This document shows, one piece after another, positions 17,625 to 26,308 of a stretch of DNA of 45,600 nucleotides. Source of the stretch: Ignavibacteria bacterium UBA961 (GTDB taxonomy: Bacteria > Bacteroidota > Ignavibacteria > Kapaibacteriales > UBA961); assembly GCA_002293005.1 (NCBI GenBank), contig DBCJ01000138.1:1-45600 (forward strand), given 5' to 3'. Within the stretch, counting starts at the first letter, position 1; the number at the start of each line of letters is the position of its first letter. The notes under the pieces were generated by a model. The model was not told where the DNA came from. It was given only the letters and a program-made list of their open reading frames with translations, and ran no database searches. Both the position numbers and the translations under genes were made by a program.

Positions 17625-18005
17625 ATGAAAGAACATGTTTTTACAGATAAAGCACCTGCACCGATCGGACCGTATTCACAAGGCGTGAAAGTTGGCTCCA
17701 TGTATTTTTTCTCAGGTGTCATTCCATTGTCAGCTGATGGACAATCCATCATCGGAGCGGAAATCGTCGAGCAAACTCAACAAGTGATTGCAAATTGCAC
17801 GGCACTTTTAACCGCATGTGGACTCAATGCGTCAAATGTGGTGAAAACAACCGTATTCTTGAAAAACATGAATGATTTTTCTGCCATGAATGCTGTCTAT
17901 GCTGAGTTTTTTGGCGATTCAAAACCGGCAAGAAGCACCGTTGAAGTGAGTCGACTCCCTAAAGATGTTCTCGTGGAGATCGAAATGATTGCATCGCAAT
18001 CGTAA
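17625..18005 (+). CDS. ridA: RidA-family enamine/imine deaminase
   Basis: A 126-residue YjgF/YER057c/UK114 protein, normally a cytoplasmic trimer that hydrolyses reactive 2-aminoacrylate and related imines. It has the family opening APAPIGPYSQGVKVG, the C-terminal PARSTVEVSRLPKDVLVEIEMIA with the catalytic arginine, and the usual length. Some members act as 2-aminomuconate deaminase, the step after ACMSD and its dehydrogenase. The ACMSD gene lies 1.9 kb away, and the divergent ABC ATPase gene shares the upstream region, so that role is plausible but not shown. It converges on the beta-CASP gene with a two-base gap. Confidence 0.93.
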   Translation: MKEHVFTDKAPAPIGPYSQGVKVGSMYFFSGVIPLSADGQSIIGAEIVEQTQQVIANCTALLTACGLNASNVVKTTVFLKNMNDFSAMNAVYAEFFGDSKPARSTVEVSRLPKDVLVEIEMIASQS

Positions 18006-18007
18006 AC

Positions 18008-19390
18008 TCACACCTGATATCTCGCGCCTTGTCGCGGCAAAATGATTCTGATATCGCCGTCAAAATAATCCAATGTTTCGGCGGCGATTTGTTCCACGGC
18101 TTCTGTTTCGCCATGAATCAATACTAGAGTCTTGGGCCGAATATCTCTGATCAATCCTATTACATCCGCCTTTCTTGCATGCGCGCTCATGCGAACTTTT
18201 TTCACGGCACATGATCTCTCAATGCGATGTCCGGCAAATATGAATGGAACTTTTGCTGTAGAATTGCTAAGCGCAAATCCGGGTGAATCAGGTTCTTGCC
18301 AACCATTGAATAATATTCCATAATTGGGTTTTTGCATCCATTGCAATGCGAGCTTATAACTCGTTGTCTTTGTATGCATCATTCCGCTTGATGCAATCAC
18401 AATGGATGGTGTTCCAAAAAATGGGGCCTTACTCAATGATTCATATGGAATGGGATTCTGAGGAATATCAGACAATTCAAAACCCGGTTCTAATCGAGGG
18501 GAAGTATAGCAATAGCGATCGAGCAATCGAGAAATCTTGGCACTCATCCCACCCGTGAATATCGGTAGATTTGGAATCATCCCTTTTCTCTGCATCTGAT
18601 GGAGCATGATGAGTGTTTCCTGCGTTTTTCCGAGCGCAAAACACGGTATCAAAATACTTCCATTTGCATTGGAGATTTCATTGATGAATTGCGCACATTC
18701 TTTCATGATGGATTCTTTCGTGGGATGGGATTCCTCAGCTCCATTGGTGGTTTCGCAAAACAGTATATCAACATGATGTTTTGGAAATCGTGCTTTTGGG
18801 ATTAGCCACTGATCTTGCAAGCACATATCCCCTGTGTGAAATATCGAATGACCATTCCATTCAAGCATGATGCCCGCCGATCCCGGAATATGTCCTGCAT
18901 CATGAAAAGTACATAGGATTTCAGATATACCTCTTTTACCCAGAATCTCGAATGACTCATTATAGAGATGCGTTTCAAACACGGTTGAAATATATTCTAT
19001 GATGTCTTTGTCATAAAGCGAAATCGCATCTTGCATTTCTTTGGAATACTCGATTTGCTCATTGATGAGTGATACCGTATTCTTGAGCATGATAGAAGAA
19101 ATATCACGCGTCAGTGGAGTTGTATGCATTGAAAGGTAAGGATGCTTTTTGAGGAGATATGGCATGCCTCCGATATGATCTGTGTGCGCATGTGTGATCA
19201 GCAATGCATCAAGTTCTTCATGCTCAAGGGCATCTAGATTTGGAAATGCCCTCAGATCGCGATGCTTGGGATGGAGTCCTGCATCAATCACGATGCCTGT
19301 TCCACCGATGGAAAGATGTATGCAATTCGCGCCGATTTCTTCGGCACCACCAAGCACTTTGAATTGAATGTCTGAACTCACTCCATCCAT
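18008..19390 (-). CDS. MBL-fold/beta-CASP metallo-hydrolase (RNase-like)
   Basis: A 460-residue protein of the metallo-beta-lactamase/beta-CASP family to which the CPSF-73/Ysh1 nucleases belong. The MBL core shows LLITHAHTDHIGG (HxHxDH), DAGHIPGSAGIML and FHTGDM; the beta-CASP insert follows (SILIPCFALGKTQE, ASSGMMHTK). The C-terminal RNA-specificity strand and motif is LVLIHGETEAVEQ. It lacks the N-terminal KH domains of archaeal CPSF. It is probably an RNA endo- or exonuclease in the cytoplasm, by family. Its ATG lies inside the end of asnB (13-base overlap), an operon of unclear logic. Confidence 0.87.
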   Translation of the reverse strand: MDGVSSDIQFKVLGGAEEIGANCIHLSIGGTGIVIDAGLHPKHRDLRAFPNLDALEHEELDALLITHAHTDHIGGMPYLLKKHPYLSMHTTPLTRDISSIMLKNTVSLINEQIEYSKEMQDAISLYDKDIIEYISTVFETHLYNESFEILGKRGISEILCTFHDAGHIPGSAGIMLEWNGHSIFHTGDMCLQDQWLIPKARFPKHHVDILFCETTNGAEESHPTKESIMKECAQFINEISNANGSILIPCFALGKTQETLIMLHQMQRKGMIPNLPIFTGGMSAKISRLLDRYCYTSPRLEPGFELSDIPQNPIPYESLSKAPFFGTPSIVIASSGMMHTKTTSYKLALQWMQKPNYGILFNGWQEPDSPGFALSNSTAKVPFIFAGHRIERSCAVKKVRMSAHARKADVIGLIRDIRPKTLVLIHGETEAVEQIAAETLDYFDGDIRIILPRQGARYQV

Positions 19391-21297
19391 ACCTTATGCC
19401 AAAGCGCGGCATTCAGTGCTGAATACAGAGCTTTGCCATGTTTGCCTCGCTGTTGCTTATGATCATTCAACATCACTCTGAAATATGCATCATTGAGCAA
19501 GCCGGACTTTATCAGAGGAGATTGCAAGATTGTTTTTACAGTGTAATTATACCATGGACCCCGAATCCATTCAGCAACAGGAGCTGAAAAACCTTGCTTC
19601 TTGCGGTAGATGATTTCATGAGGAAGAAGCGCATCCACACCTTTTTTGAGAAGATATTTTGATTCATCATAGGATTTGCGCTTGAGTTCAGGTCTGATAC
19701 GCATGGTATATTCCACAAGCCTATGATCCAAAAATGGAACGCGTGCTTCGAGTGAATGTGCCATCGTGATTTTATCAACGCGCATGAGCAATAGTTCAGG
19801 TAATCGATGTGCCAATTCATAATTGGCGATGCGCTGGGCATAATCTTCAGGATGTGCTTGAATCTCGGCGATTTCTTTGTCCAGGCGAATAGGCATTTCA
19901 CTTACTGAATCTGCCAAGTATTTATATGCTGGTCCAAGCGCTTGTTTCAAATGCGATGGTGTATAATCCACGGCGCCGCCCCAATACAATGGATGACCAT
20001 CAATGGCTCTGCGCATATAATCCAAAATGAGATAGCGTTTCGATGCCATGAGAAATGGCTTCACCAATTCATAAATCATTTTCTGAATGGCTCTTGGATA
20101 AGAGAGAAAACGCTTCCACTCTTTTTCATAAAATTTGAGATCACGAATCATCCATGAATAGCCGATGAATTGCTCATCGCTTCCTTCGCCGACTTGTATC
20201 ACGGTTGTTCCTGATTCGCGAGTCAATTTGCTGAGGAAATTCAGCGGAATGCACACGGGATCTCCATTGGGCTCATCTTCATGCCACACCAATTTCTCGA
20301 GTACGGGTAGTGCATCATTGTGGTCAATCACGATTTCATGATGATTCGTATTGAATGTCCTTGCGATGAGTCTTGCCTGCTCAAGCTCATTGTATTTCTG
20401 TAATTCCTTGAAACCAACTGTGAAAGTGTCAATAGGACGATCCATGAGTTCGGACATCAATGCAACATTTGTGCTGGAATCAATGCCGCCACTCAAAAAG
20501 ACACCGAATGGCACATCACTCATCATGCGATCTTTGACAGCCTGGCGTAGTAATCGCATGATTTCATTCACGGTTGTTGGCTCATCATGATCCCAATATT
20601 CGACACCTTTTTGCAGTGGTTGCCAATATCGATGCTTGATGAATTCACCGTTTTTGAGAATGCCGAAATGTCCTGCCGGTAATTTGTGAATACCATCAAA
20701 CATTGTGTGTGAATCACTCGACATGGAAAATGTGAGATAATTCGCGAATTCATGATGATTGATATTGCGTGAAATCGAGGGATGTTTGAGTATGGATTTG
20801 ATTTCAGAGCCAAAAATGAAACGACCATTCGCATGATGATAATACACGGGCTTTATGCCAATGCGATCTCTTGCCACAAATAATGTTTGTTCATGTTCAT
20901 CCCAAATCGCAATGCCCCACATGCCGATCATTTTATGAAGGAATTCCGGACCATATTCGGCAAATCCATAGAGGATTGTTTCAGTATCTGAATGAGAACG
21001 ATAGCGATAACCTCTTTTTTCGAGATCTTCTCTCAAGAGCATGTGATTATAAATCTCACCATTGAACACGATTGTGAATCTACCATCGGGCGTTGACATC
21101 GGCTGATGTCCAGCAGGAGTCAAATCAATGATTGCCAATCTTCGAAATGCAAATCCTGCTTTCCGTGAAGGTGAAATCCATTGTCCATCATCATCAGGAC
21201 CTCGATGATGAATCACATCACTCATGGATCTCAAAAGATCCTCATGAATGCCGGATTCGGAAATCGAATACTCAACAATGCCTGCTATTCCACACAT
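19378..21297 (-). CDS. asnB: Asparagine synthetase (glutamine-hydrolysing)
   Basis: A 639-residue AsnB-type enzyme. The start is placed at 21297 so that Cys2 (MCGIAGIVEY) is the N-terminal nucleophile of the class II glutamine amidotransferase domain (about residues 1-215). A longer reading frame back to 21417 would hide this cysteine and overlap ftsW. GEIYNH and the SGGIDSSTNVALM ATP-pyrophosphatase motif, then GEGSDEQFIGY and EARVPFLDHRLVEY, complete the synthetase domain. The length is greater than E. coli AsnB and fits the exosortase/polysaccharide-cluster or Bacteroidota-type AsnB branch; free asparagine or amidation of another carboxylate are both possible products. It follows ftsW by 19 bases. 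Confidence 0.93.
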   Translation of the reverse strand: MCGIAGIVEYSISESGIHEDLLRSMSDVIHHRGPDDDGQWISPSRKAGFAFRRLAIIDLTPAGHQPMSTPDGRFTIVFNGEIYNHMLLREDLEKRGYRYRSHSDTETILYGFAEYGPEFLHKMIGMWGIAIWDEHEQTLFVARDRIGIKPVYYHHANGRFIFGSEIKSILKHPSISRNINHHEFANYLTFSMSSDSHTMFDGIHKLPAGHFGILKNGEFIKHRYWQPLQKGVEYWDHDEPTTVNEIMRLLRQAVKDRMMSDVPFGVFLSGGIDSSTNVALMSELMDRPIDTFTVGFKELQKYNELEQARLIARTFNTNHHEIVIDHNDALPVLEKLVWHEDEPNGDPVCIPLNFLSKLTRESGTTVIQVGEGSDEQFIGYSWMIRDLKFYEKEWKRFLSYPRAIQKMIYELVKPFLMASKRYLILDYMRRAIDGHPLYWGGAVDYTPSHLKQALGPAYKYLADSVSEMPIRLDKEIAEIQAHPEDYAQRIANYELAHRLPELLLMRVDKITMAHSLEARVPFLDHRLVEYTMRIRPELKRKSYDESKYLLKKGVDALLPHEIIYRKKQGFSAPVAEWIRGPWYNYTVKTILQSPLIKSGLLNDAYFRVMLNDHKQQRGKHGKALYSALNAALWHKVWME

Positions 21298-21316
21298 GAT
21301 CTGATGCTCAGTAAAT

Positions 21317-22438
21317 TCAAGATGATTTTTTTGTATCAGGAAACATACCTGATTGCGAAGCGATATTAAGCAAAATGCCAACTGCCATAGCAGAGAATAG
21401 CACAGCGGTTCCACCATAACTCAAAAATGGCAATGGCAAACCCGTCGTTGGAAGGATGCCACAATTCACTCCCACATTCACAAATGCATAAGCAGAGATC
21501 GTGATAGTGATTCCAAAGGCCAACATACTCCCAAATCTATCGGGTGCAAATCGTGCAACACGAAGTCCGCGATAGAGAAATAGACCGTATAATGTGATCA
21601 TAATAAAGATTCCGAAAAATCCATATTCCTCACCGATGATTGAGGAGATGAAATCACTATAACTTTCAGGAAGAAATTTATCGCGCTGATTGCTTTGTCC
21701 GGGTCCGACACCAAAGAATCCACCATTCGCAAATGCAATGAGCGCTTGTTCCAATTGATAATTGGATGACTGACTATCGCCCATGCCGATAAATGACATG
21801 ATGCGCTTCATCCGATATTCTGCTGATACACCATATATACCCAAAAGCGAAATGGCAATACCGAGAATTGTGATGAAGTATTGCAGTCGTACATTCCCAA
21901 CAAAAAGCATGGAGAGCACGATAACTGAAATAACGAATGCCGATGAAAAATTGGGTTGCAATGCGATGAGTCCAATCACCAAAGCTCCGGCACCCAAAAC
22001 AGGCAATAATCCTTTTTTGAAATCATTCAGTTTATTGAAATTGTCCGAAAGCCAAGCTGCTATGAAAATCACAAGAGCATATTTGGCATATTCCGATGGT
22101 TGAATACTGATGCCACCGATATCAATCCATCTGACCGCTCCTTTTGTTTTGGCTCCCACAAATAAAACGATGACAAGAGCACCAATCCCCAAGATATACA
22201 ACAATTTGGCATAATGTTTATATCGATGATAATCTAAGCGAGTAAAAAGAATGATGAATGCTAGTGATAATCCAACACGCAGAATTTGATTCATCACGAT
22301 TCCCTCGCTCGATCCAAATTTTTGCGAAGCCACATATGCACTGGCGCTATATACAAAAGGGACCGAGAATAAGAGTAATGCCGTTGCGATGAAAAAAATC
22401 AACCAATCTATTTTTCCGGGTATTTCCGTGACTTTCAT
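21317..22438 (-). CDS. ftsW: SEDS-family peptidoglycan polymerase (FtsW-like)
   Basis: A 373-residue polytopic membrane protein with about ten transmembrane segments. SEDS proteins polymerise peptidoglycan with a partner class B penicillin-binding protein. Diagnostic motifs are KGAVRWIDIGGISIQPSEYAK, LQPNFSSA, GVGPGQSNQRDKFLPESYSDFISSIIGEEYG and NCGILPTTGLPLPFLSYGG. The LPESYSDFI segment and PTTGLPLPFLSYGGT fit FtsW (division) better than RodA (elongation). It is not in a visible dcw cluster: the upstream PLP-enzyme gene overlaps by four bases, and asnB follows. No partner PBP gene is in the window, so the FtsW versus RodA choice is moderately sure. Confidence 0.85.
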   Translation of the reverse strand: MKVTEIPGKIDWLIFFIATALLLFSVPFVYSASAYVASQKFGSSEGIVMNQILRVGLSLAFIILFTRLDYHRYKHYAKLLYILGIGALVIVLFVGAKTKGAVRWIDIGGISIQPSEYAKYALVIFIAAWLSDNFNKLNDFKKGLLPVLGAGALVIGLIALQPNFSSAFVISVIVLSMLFVGNVRLQYFITILGIAISLLGIYGVSAEYRMKRIMSFIGMGDSQSSNYQLEQALIAFANGGFFGVGPGQSNQRDKFLPESYSDFISSIIGEEYGFFGIFIMITLYGLFLYRGLRVARFAPDRFGSMLAFGITITISAYAFVNVGVNCGILPTTGLPLPFLSYGGTAVLFSAMAVGILLNIASQSGMFPDTKKSS

Positions 22439-23598
22439 TGCAGAGCCCTTTCAAGATCATGAATGATGTCTTGAGCATCTTCTATACCGACGCTGAAACG
22501 GATAAGCATGTCAGTAATTCCCAATAATGCTCTTTCTTCCGAGGTTATTAAATAATGGGAAGTCTGCGCTGGTATGGTCATTGTTGATTCCACACCTCCC
22601 AAACTTGTCGCTACTGAGATCATCCGAAGTTTCTGAAGAAAATCATCGCGATATTCCATGTCATTCCCTGCAAGTTCGAAAGACATCATGCCACCAAATC
22701 CCGACATTTGTCTTTTAGCTATATCATGACCGGGATGTGATTGCAATCCGGGATAATGCACTTTTGCAATTCCGGGATGCTTGCTTAACCACTCGGCAAT
22801 CTCCAAAGCATTTGCATTTTGTTGATTGACTCTCACGCCGATGGTTTTTATGCTTCTTTCGAGCAAGGATAAATCAACGGCATTGAGCGACATACCATAG
22901 ATGGCTGAAATTTTTCTGCATTTTTCAATATACTCAGCAGTACCAATCAATGCTCCTGCCATCAAATCACTATGTCCGCCCATATACTTGGTTGCACTAT
23001 GCATGATGATGTCACAACCCAATTCCAATGGCCTCTGATTCACTGGTGATGCGAAAGTATTGTCAATCATCGTGAGAATGCCATTGTCTTTGGCCCATTG
23101 AGTTATGAGCGCAATGTCAATAATCTCCAATAGTGGATTTGTGGGAGTTTCCAAATACACCAAAACGGTTTCATTTGTGACGCTTTGCGCTAATGAATCC
23201 GGAGTCATGGAAGTAATCAATGTCACATTGATATTGTGTTTTTCTCTAAGCAATTCTACGAATGCTCTTGTCCCGCCATAGATATTGTTTTGCATGAGAA
23301 TATGATCGCCCGGTTTGGCAATTGCCAATATTCCTGCTGCAATTGCAGACATACCTGTAGCCAAAACAATTGCCGACTCTCCACCTTCCAATGCTGCTAT
23401 TTTCTTGGAAACCGCCTCATGATTGGGAATATTGAAATTTCTGGGATAGGGAATATTACCATTACCACTCAAATACTCAATGGCAGTTGAAGGTTGTATG
23501 GGAGTATTCACTCCGCCAAATGCATCATGAATAGTGCCTGTATGAACTGCAATTGAATTCAGGCCTATCGTGTTCTGTTTGTGTTTACTTTCGGACAT
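22435..23598 (-). CDS. Cys/Met-metabolism PLP enzyme (transsulfuration family), copy 1
   Basis: A 387-residue fold-type I PLP enzyme of the cystathionine gamma-synthase / beta-lyase / methionine gamma-lyase family. The PLP lysine is in MHSATKYMGGHSDLMAG, the cofactor aspartate in TMIDNTFASP, the substrate-side block in YLETPTNPLLEI, and the C-terminal arginine in LIRFSVGIED. The amino-terminal tyrosine/arginine region reads NIPYPRNFNIPNHEAV, which differs from the usual YSRxxNPT and from copy 2 at 42303. Reaction specificity cannot be read safely from the sequence. It is the first gene of the minus-strand operon with ftsW (four-base overlap). Confidence 0.9.
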   Translation of the reverse strand: MSESKHKQNTIGLNSIAVHTGTIHDAFGGVNTPIQPSTAIEYLSGNGNIPYPRNFNIPNHEAVSKKIAALEGGESAIVLATGMSAIAAGILAIAKPGDHILMQNNIYGGTRAFVELLREKHNINVTLITSMTPDSLAQSVTNETVLVYLETPTNPLLEIIDIALITQWAKDNGILTMIDNTFASPVNQRPLELGCDIIMHSATKYMGGHSDLMAGALIGTAEYIEKCRKISAIYGMSLNAVDLSLLERSIKTIGVRVNQQNANALEIAEWLSKHPGIAKVHYPGLQSHPGHDIAKRQMSGFGGMMSFELAGNDMEYRDDFLQKLRMISVATSLGGVESTMTIPAQTSHYLITSEERALLGITDMLIRFSVGIEDAQDIIHDLERALQ

Positions 23599-23633
23599 TG
23601 AAGTATTTGCAATGAAAGAGGTTATGCTGTGCG

Positions 23634-23641
23634 CAAAGATA
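23634..23641 (-). promoter_or_regulatory. Putative -7 element before the PLP-enzyme operon
   Basis: On the minus strand the bases read TATCTTTG, a perfect TAnnTTTG, 36-43 bases before the start at 23598. No convincing TTTG -33 element is found at the right distance. Confidence 0.45.
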
Positions 23642-23709
23642 CGGGAAAAAAAGCACTTTCTCGGCTTGAAACATAGCCGTAATTTGCCAAGAACAATGAG
23701 TAGAATTAC

Positions 23710-24438
23710 ATGAAAACAAATGCCTTTTCCATCCTTTCATACTCCATGATATGCTGTATTGCATTGTTCATAGGCGGATGTTCGGAAGAATCTGTTGAAA
23801 AAAATGATTCAAAGCAGATTTCAATAGTAAACACAATGAAACATCCGCTTCGGGAAAGAGATGATACATTGATGATGCCCTTGACACCCAATTCCGCATG
23901 GTTTTTTGATATTTCTTATCAAGATGTGAATACGGGGAAATTTCTTGAGCCGAATGCGGATTTTCCATTTCCTTCGGGTGATACACTGTATGTGCACGGT
24001 TCCACAATGCTCGACAGTAACCCATGTTCACTCATTCGTACCATCTCGACTCCCAAAGGTGGGACTTGGTATACGGTTCGTGCAAAAGGGATTTATAGTT
24101 GGCCCCAGGACCCCCAAGACACTACTGAAGTGCCGGTATTCAGTCTCACATATAAGTATCCGGCAATCAAAGGGGAGACATATAAGGCAAATGGCGTAAA
24201 GGTTGAGGTAAAAGATACAGCAGCCAAACTCACAGTGCCTGCCGGCTCTTTTTCATGTTATTATTATGTCTCATTGTTCAATGCTCCCGGAAATGTCTCA
24301 TTTGAGAATCATGTTTGGCTGTCAAAAGGAGTAGGAATGGTGAAAAATGAGTCGATCATGTATCAAAAAGGCATTGATCCGGTCAGGCGGATTGTTTCTT
24401 TGAGAAGATATATTCACGGTACCGATCAAAAGCAATAA
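23710..24438 (+). CDS. Putative lipoprotein of unknown function
   Basis: A 242-residue protein with a signal peptide and lipobox (LFIGGC, Cys24), followed at once by acidic residues SEESVEKND. The body is predicted beta-rich. A segment LTVPAGSFSCYYYVSLF, then VWLSKGVGMVKNE, resembles the 'PAGxFxCYxY...GxGMVKxE' pattern of uncharacterised FCB-group lipoproteins that may form lipocalin-like or beta-sandwich domains (recalled, not searched). I cannot assign a function. It is divergent from the PLP-enzyme operon, and the TldD/TldE-like gene follows 48 bases after its stop. Confidence 0.7.
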   Translation: MKTNAFSILSYSMICCIALFIGGCSEESVEKNDSKQISIVNTMKHPLRERDDTLMMPLTPNSAWFFDISYQDVNTGKFLEPNADFPFPSGDTLYVHGSTMLDSNPCSLIRTISTPKGGTWYTVRAKGIYSWPQDPQDTTEVPVFSLTYKYPAIKGETYKANGVKVEVKDTAAKLTVPAGSFSCYYYVSLFNAPGNVSFENHVWLSKGVGMVKNESIMYQKGIDPVRRIVSLRRYIHGTDQKQ

Positions 24439-24450
24439 CAAGTGCTTTCG

Positions 24451-24458
24451 TATCTTTG
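24451..24458 (+). promoter_or_regulatory. Putative -7 element before the TldD/TldE-like gene
   Basis: TATCTTTG, a perfect TAnnTTTG match, 29 bases before the ATG at 24487. The expected -33 TTTG is not evident, so this is only a moderate call. Confidence 0.45.
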
Positions 24459-24486
24459 CACACTTATTATTCCAATTGGATCACAC

Positions 24487-26250
24487 ATGTCAACAAGATA
24501 TTTTCCTATTCTCATCCTATTCTTCGCTTCCATCATAGGATTGCAAGCAAAACCTCATGAGGATTTGATGCGTGCAATGCGTGATGAAGCCAAAAGGGCA
24601 TTGTCTGAATTGCAAGTTGAATCATTGCAGAAGCCCTATTATGTTGAGTATATGCTCACAATGCGGAATAGTGAATCTGCAAAGGCATCTCTTGGTGGCA
24701 TCATCAATACAAGAAAAGGAATGTCAGCTGTTTTGACAGTTGGTATCCGAGTGGGTAATCCCAAATTCGACAATACCAATTTTTTTGATGTGAGCTTGGG
24801 CTTCTTCGGAAGTGGTGATGATGAGGAGTCATTCAGAAATAGACGCATTCCGATTGAATTGGACTATGCATCGCTTCGCCGTGAATTATGGCTTGCCACG
24901 GATGCATGCTATAAACAATCTTCGGAATTGCATGCGAAAAAAGAAGCGGCAATCAAAAATAGATTGCGTACCGACACCACACATGATTTCATACCACAAG
25001 GTCCTTCGATTTTTCAAGATGCCGAGGAATTTGCTCCATTTGACTTGGAAAAGGTGCAATTGCTCGTAAAGGAATTGTCATCATCTTTTCTCAATCATCC
25101 AACAATTGCATCAAGTACAGTAAGCATTGAAAATCTGCCTGAAACCATACTATATGTCAATACTGAAGGCAGAGAATTCATCAAAACTAAGCATATGACA
25201 GGCATTGAAATCATTGCTTCGGGTCAATGCCTCGATGGTATGCCAATCGCAGAAACATATACCGCTTATGCACGCTCATTCAGTGAATTGCCAGGAAAAG
25301 ATTCCTTGTCAAAGTCCACTGCATCATTGATTCAATCCTTTGAACAAGCATATGCGTCCGCAAAATTGGAAGAAGCATATTCGGGTCCTATCATGGTGGA
25401 AGGACAAGCCGCAAATGAGATCTTTGCCCAGATGTTTGCACCCCAATGCATTGTGCAAAGACCTCACCTGACAGATCGCGGTGTACAAGACAATGATAGA
25501 TATACAGCATTTCAAAATAAGATCGGTGGAAGAGTATTGCCGGAATATTTATCAGTGACAGATAATCCCGGATTGCAAAAACATGACGGTACTTCCTTGG
25601 TTGGACATTATGCGATTGATGATGAAGGCACGCCTGCACAATCAGTGAATCTTGTTGAAAAAGGATATCTCAAAACATTGTTATCGGGTCGCACTCCCAC
25701 AAAAAGAATTCGTTCTTCAAATGGTCACTCCCGCGGCGGTGCGCCAATCTATGGGGTTATGCAATTGACATCAACCGACAAGAAAAAAGAAGTTGATTCA
25801 AAGGCGATGAAAGCCAAGATGATGTCGCTTTGCAAAGCCAGAGAATTGCCTTATGGCATCATCATTCGTAAAGCATTGAATCAAAATATTCTCTATACCG
25901 TGCTGTATGAACAAACCTCAGGTGAATTTCCATTTGCTCAAGGAGATTCAAAATTGACAGTACTTGAAGCATATAAAGTATTTCCGGATGGAAGAGAAGA
26001 GAGAGTCCGTGGTGGTGAATTGGCAGGACTCGGCCCGGCATCTTTCAAGGATATCTTATTGGTCGGAAAGAAAAGTCGTGCATATAATCTTCTGGCTTCA
26101 TCCGTGGTTTCATCATTCTTGACCGGTGGTTCACAATTCGTGTCTGCTTCACTGATCATTCCTGATTTGCTTTTTGAAGACATTGAATTCAGACCTTTGG
26201 AAAGCGATTTTCCGAAACCACCGCTCATTGCTTCGCCGATGGATAAATAA
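24487..26250 (+). CDS. Secreted TldD/PmbA(TldE)-like protein
   Basis: A 587-residue protein. The start at 24487 gives a clean Sec signal peptide (MSTRYFPILILFFASIIGLQA); the ATG at 24442 would put 15 extra residues before it. The mature part matches the TldD/TldE fold: EGQAANEIFAQMF, VTDNPGLQKHDGTSLVGHYAIDDEGTPAQSVNLVEKGYLKTLLSGRTPTK, and a glycine-rich C-terminal half. Cytoplasmic TldD carries a zinc-binding HExxxH. No such motif is present here, and its place is taken by GQAANE, so it is more TldE-like and may be an inactive partner or a distinct enzyme. Being exported is unlike the E. coli proteins. A terminator-like hairpin follows. Confidence 0.8.
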   Translation: MSTRYFPILILFFASIIGLQAKPHEDLMRAMRDEAKRALSELQVESLQKPYYVEYMLTMRNSESAKASLGGIINTRKGMSAVLTVGIRVGNPKFDNTNFFDVSLGFFGSGDDEESFRNRRIPIELDYASLRRELWLATDACYKQSSELHAKKEAAIKNRLRTDTTHDFIPQGPSIFQDAEEFAPFDLEKVQLLVKELSSSFLNHPTIASSTVSIENLPETILYVNTEGREFIKTKHMTGIEIIASGQCLDGMPIAETYTAYARSFSELPGKDSLSKSTASLIQSFEQAYASAKLEEAYSGPIMVEGQAANEIFAQMFAPQCIVQRPHLTDRGVQDNDRYTAFQNKIGGRVLPEYLSVTDNPGLQKHDGTSLVGHYAIDDEGTPAQSVNLVEKGYLKTLLSGRTPTKRIRSSNGHSRGGAPIYGVMQLTSTDKKKEVDSKAMKAKMMSLCKARELPYGIIIRKALNQNILYTVLYEQTSGEFPFAQGDSKLTVLEAYKVFPDGREERVRGGELAGLGPASFKDILLVGKKSRAYNLLASSVVSSFLTGGSQFVSASLIIPDLLFEDIEFRPLESDFPKPPLIASPMDK

Positions 26251-26265
26251 TGAACTTTTTATGAT

Positions 26266-26296
26266 TGGGAGGGGTTACAGCCTCCCATTGTTTTTT
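26266..26296 (+). terminator. Intrinsic terminator upstream of hutU
   Basis: TGGGAGG (26266-26272) pairs with CCTCCCA (26281-26287) around an eight-base loop, and TTTTTT follows at 26291-26296. The T-run ends 12 bases before the hutU ATG. Confidence 0.8.
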
Positions 26297-26308
26297 AGGA
26301 TTATCATT

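Noticed and set aside
21298..21417. Forty-residue N-terminal extension of AsnB
   Set aside because: It would bury the catalytic Cys2 and run back into ftsW; the MCG start at 21297 is required for the amidotransferase.
26174..26308. Forty-five-residue N-terminal extension of urocanate hydratase
   Set aside because: It overlaps the TldD-like gene and the terminator hairpin; family similarity starts at ATG 26309.
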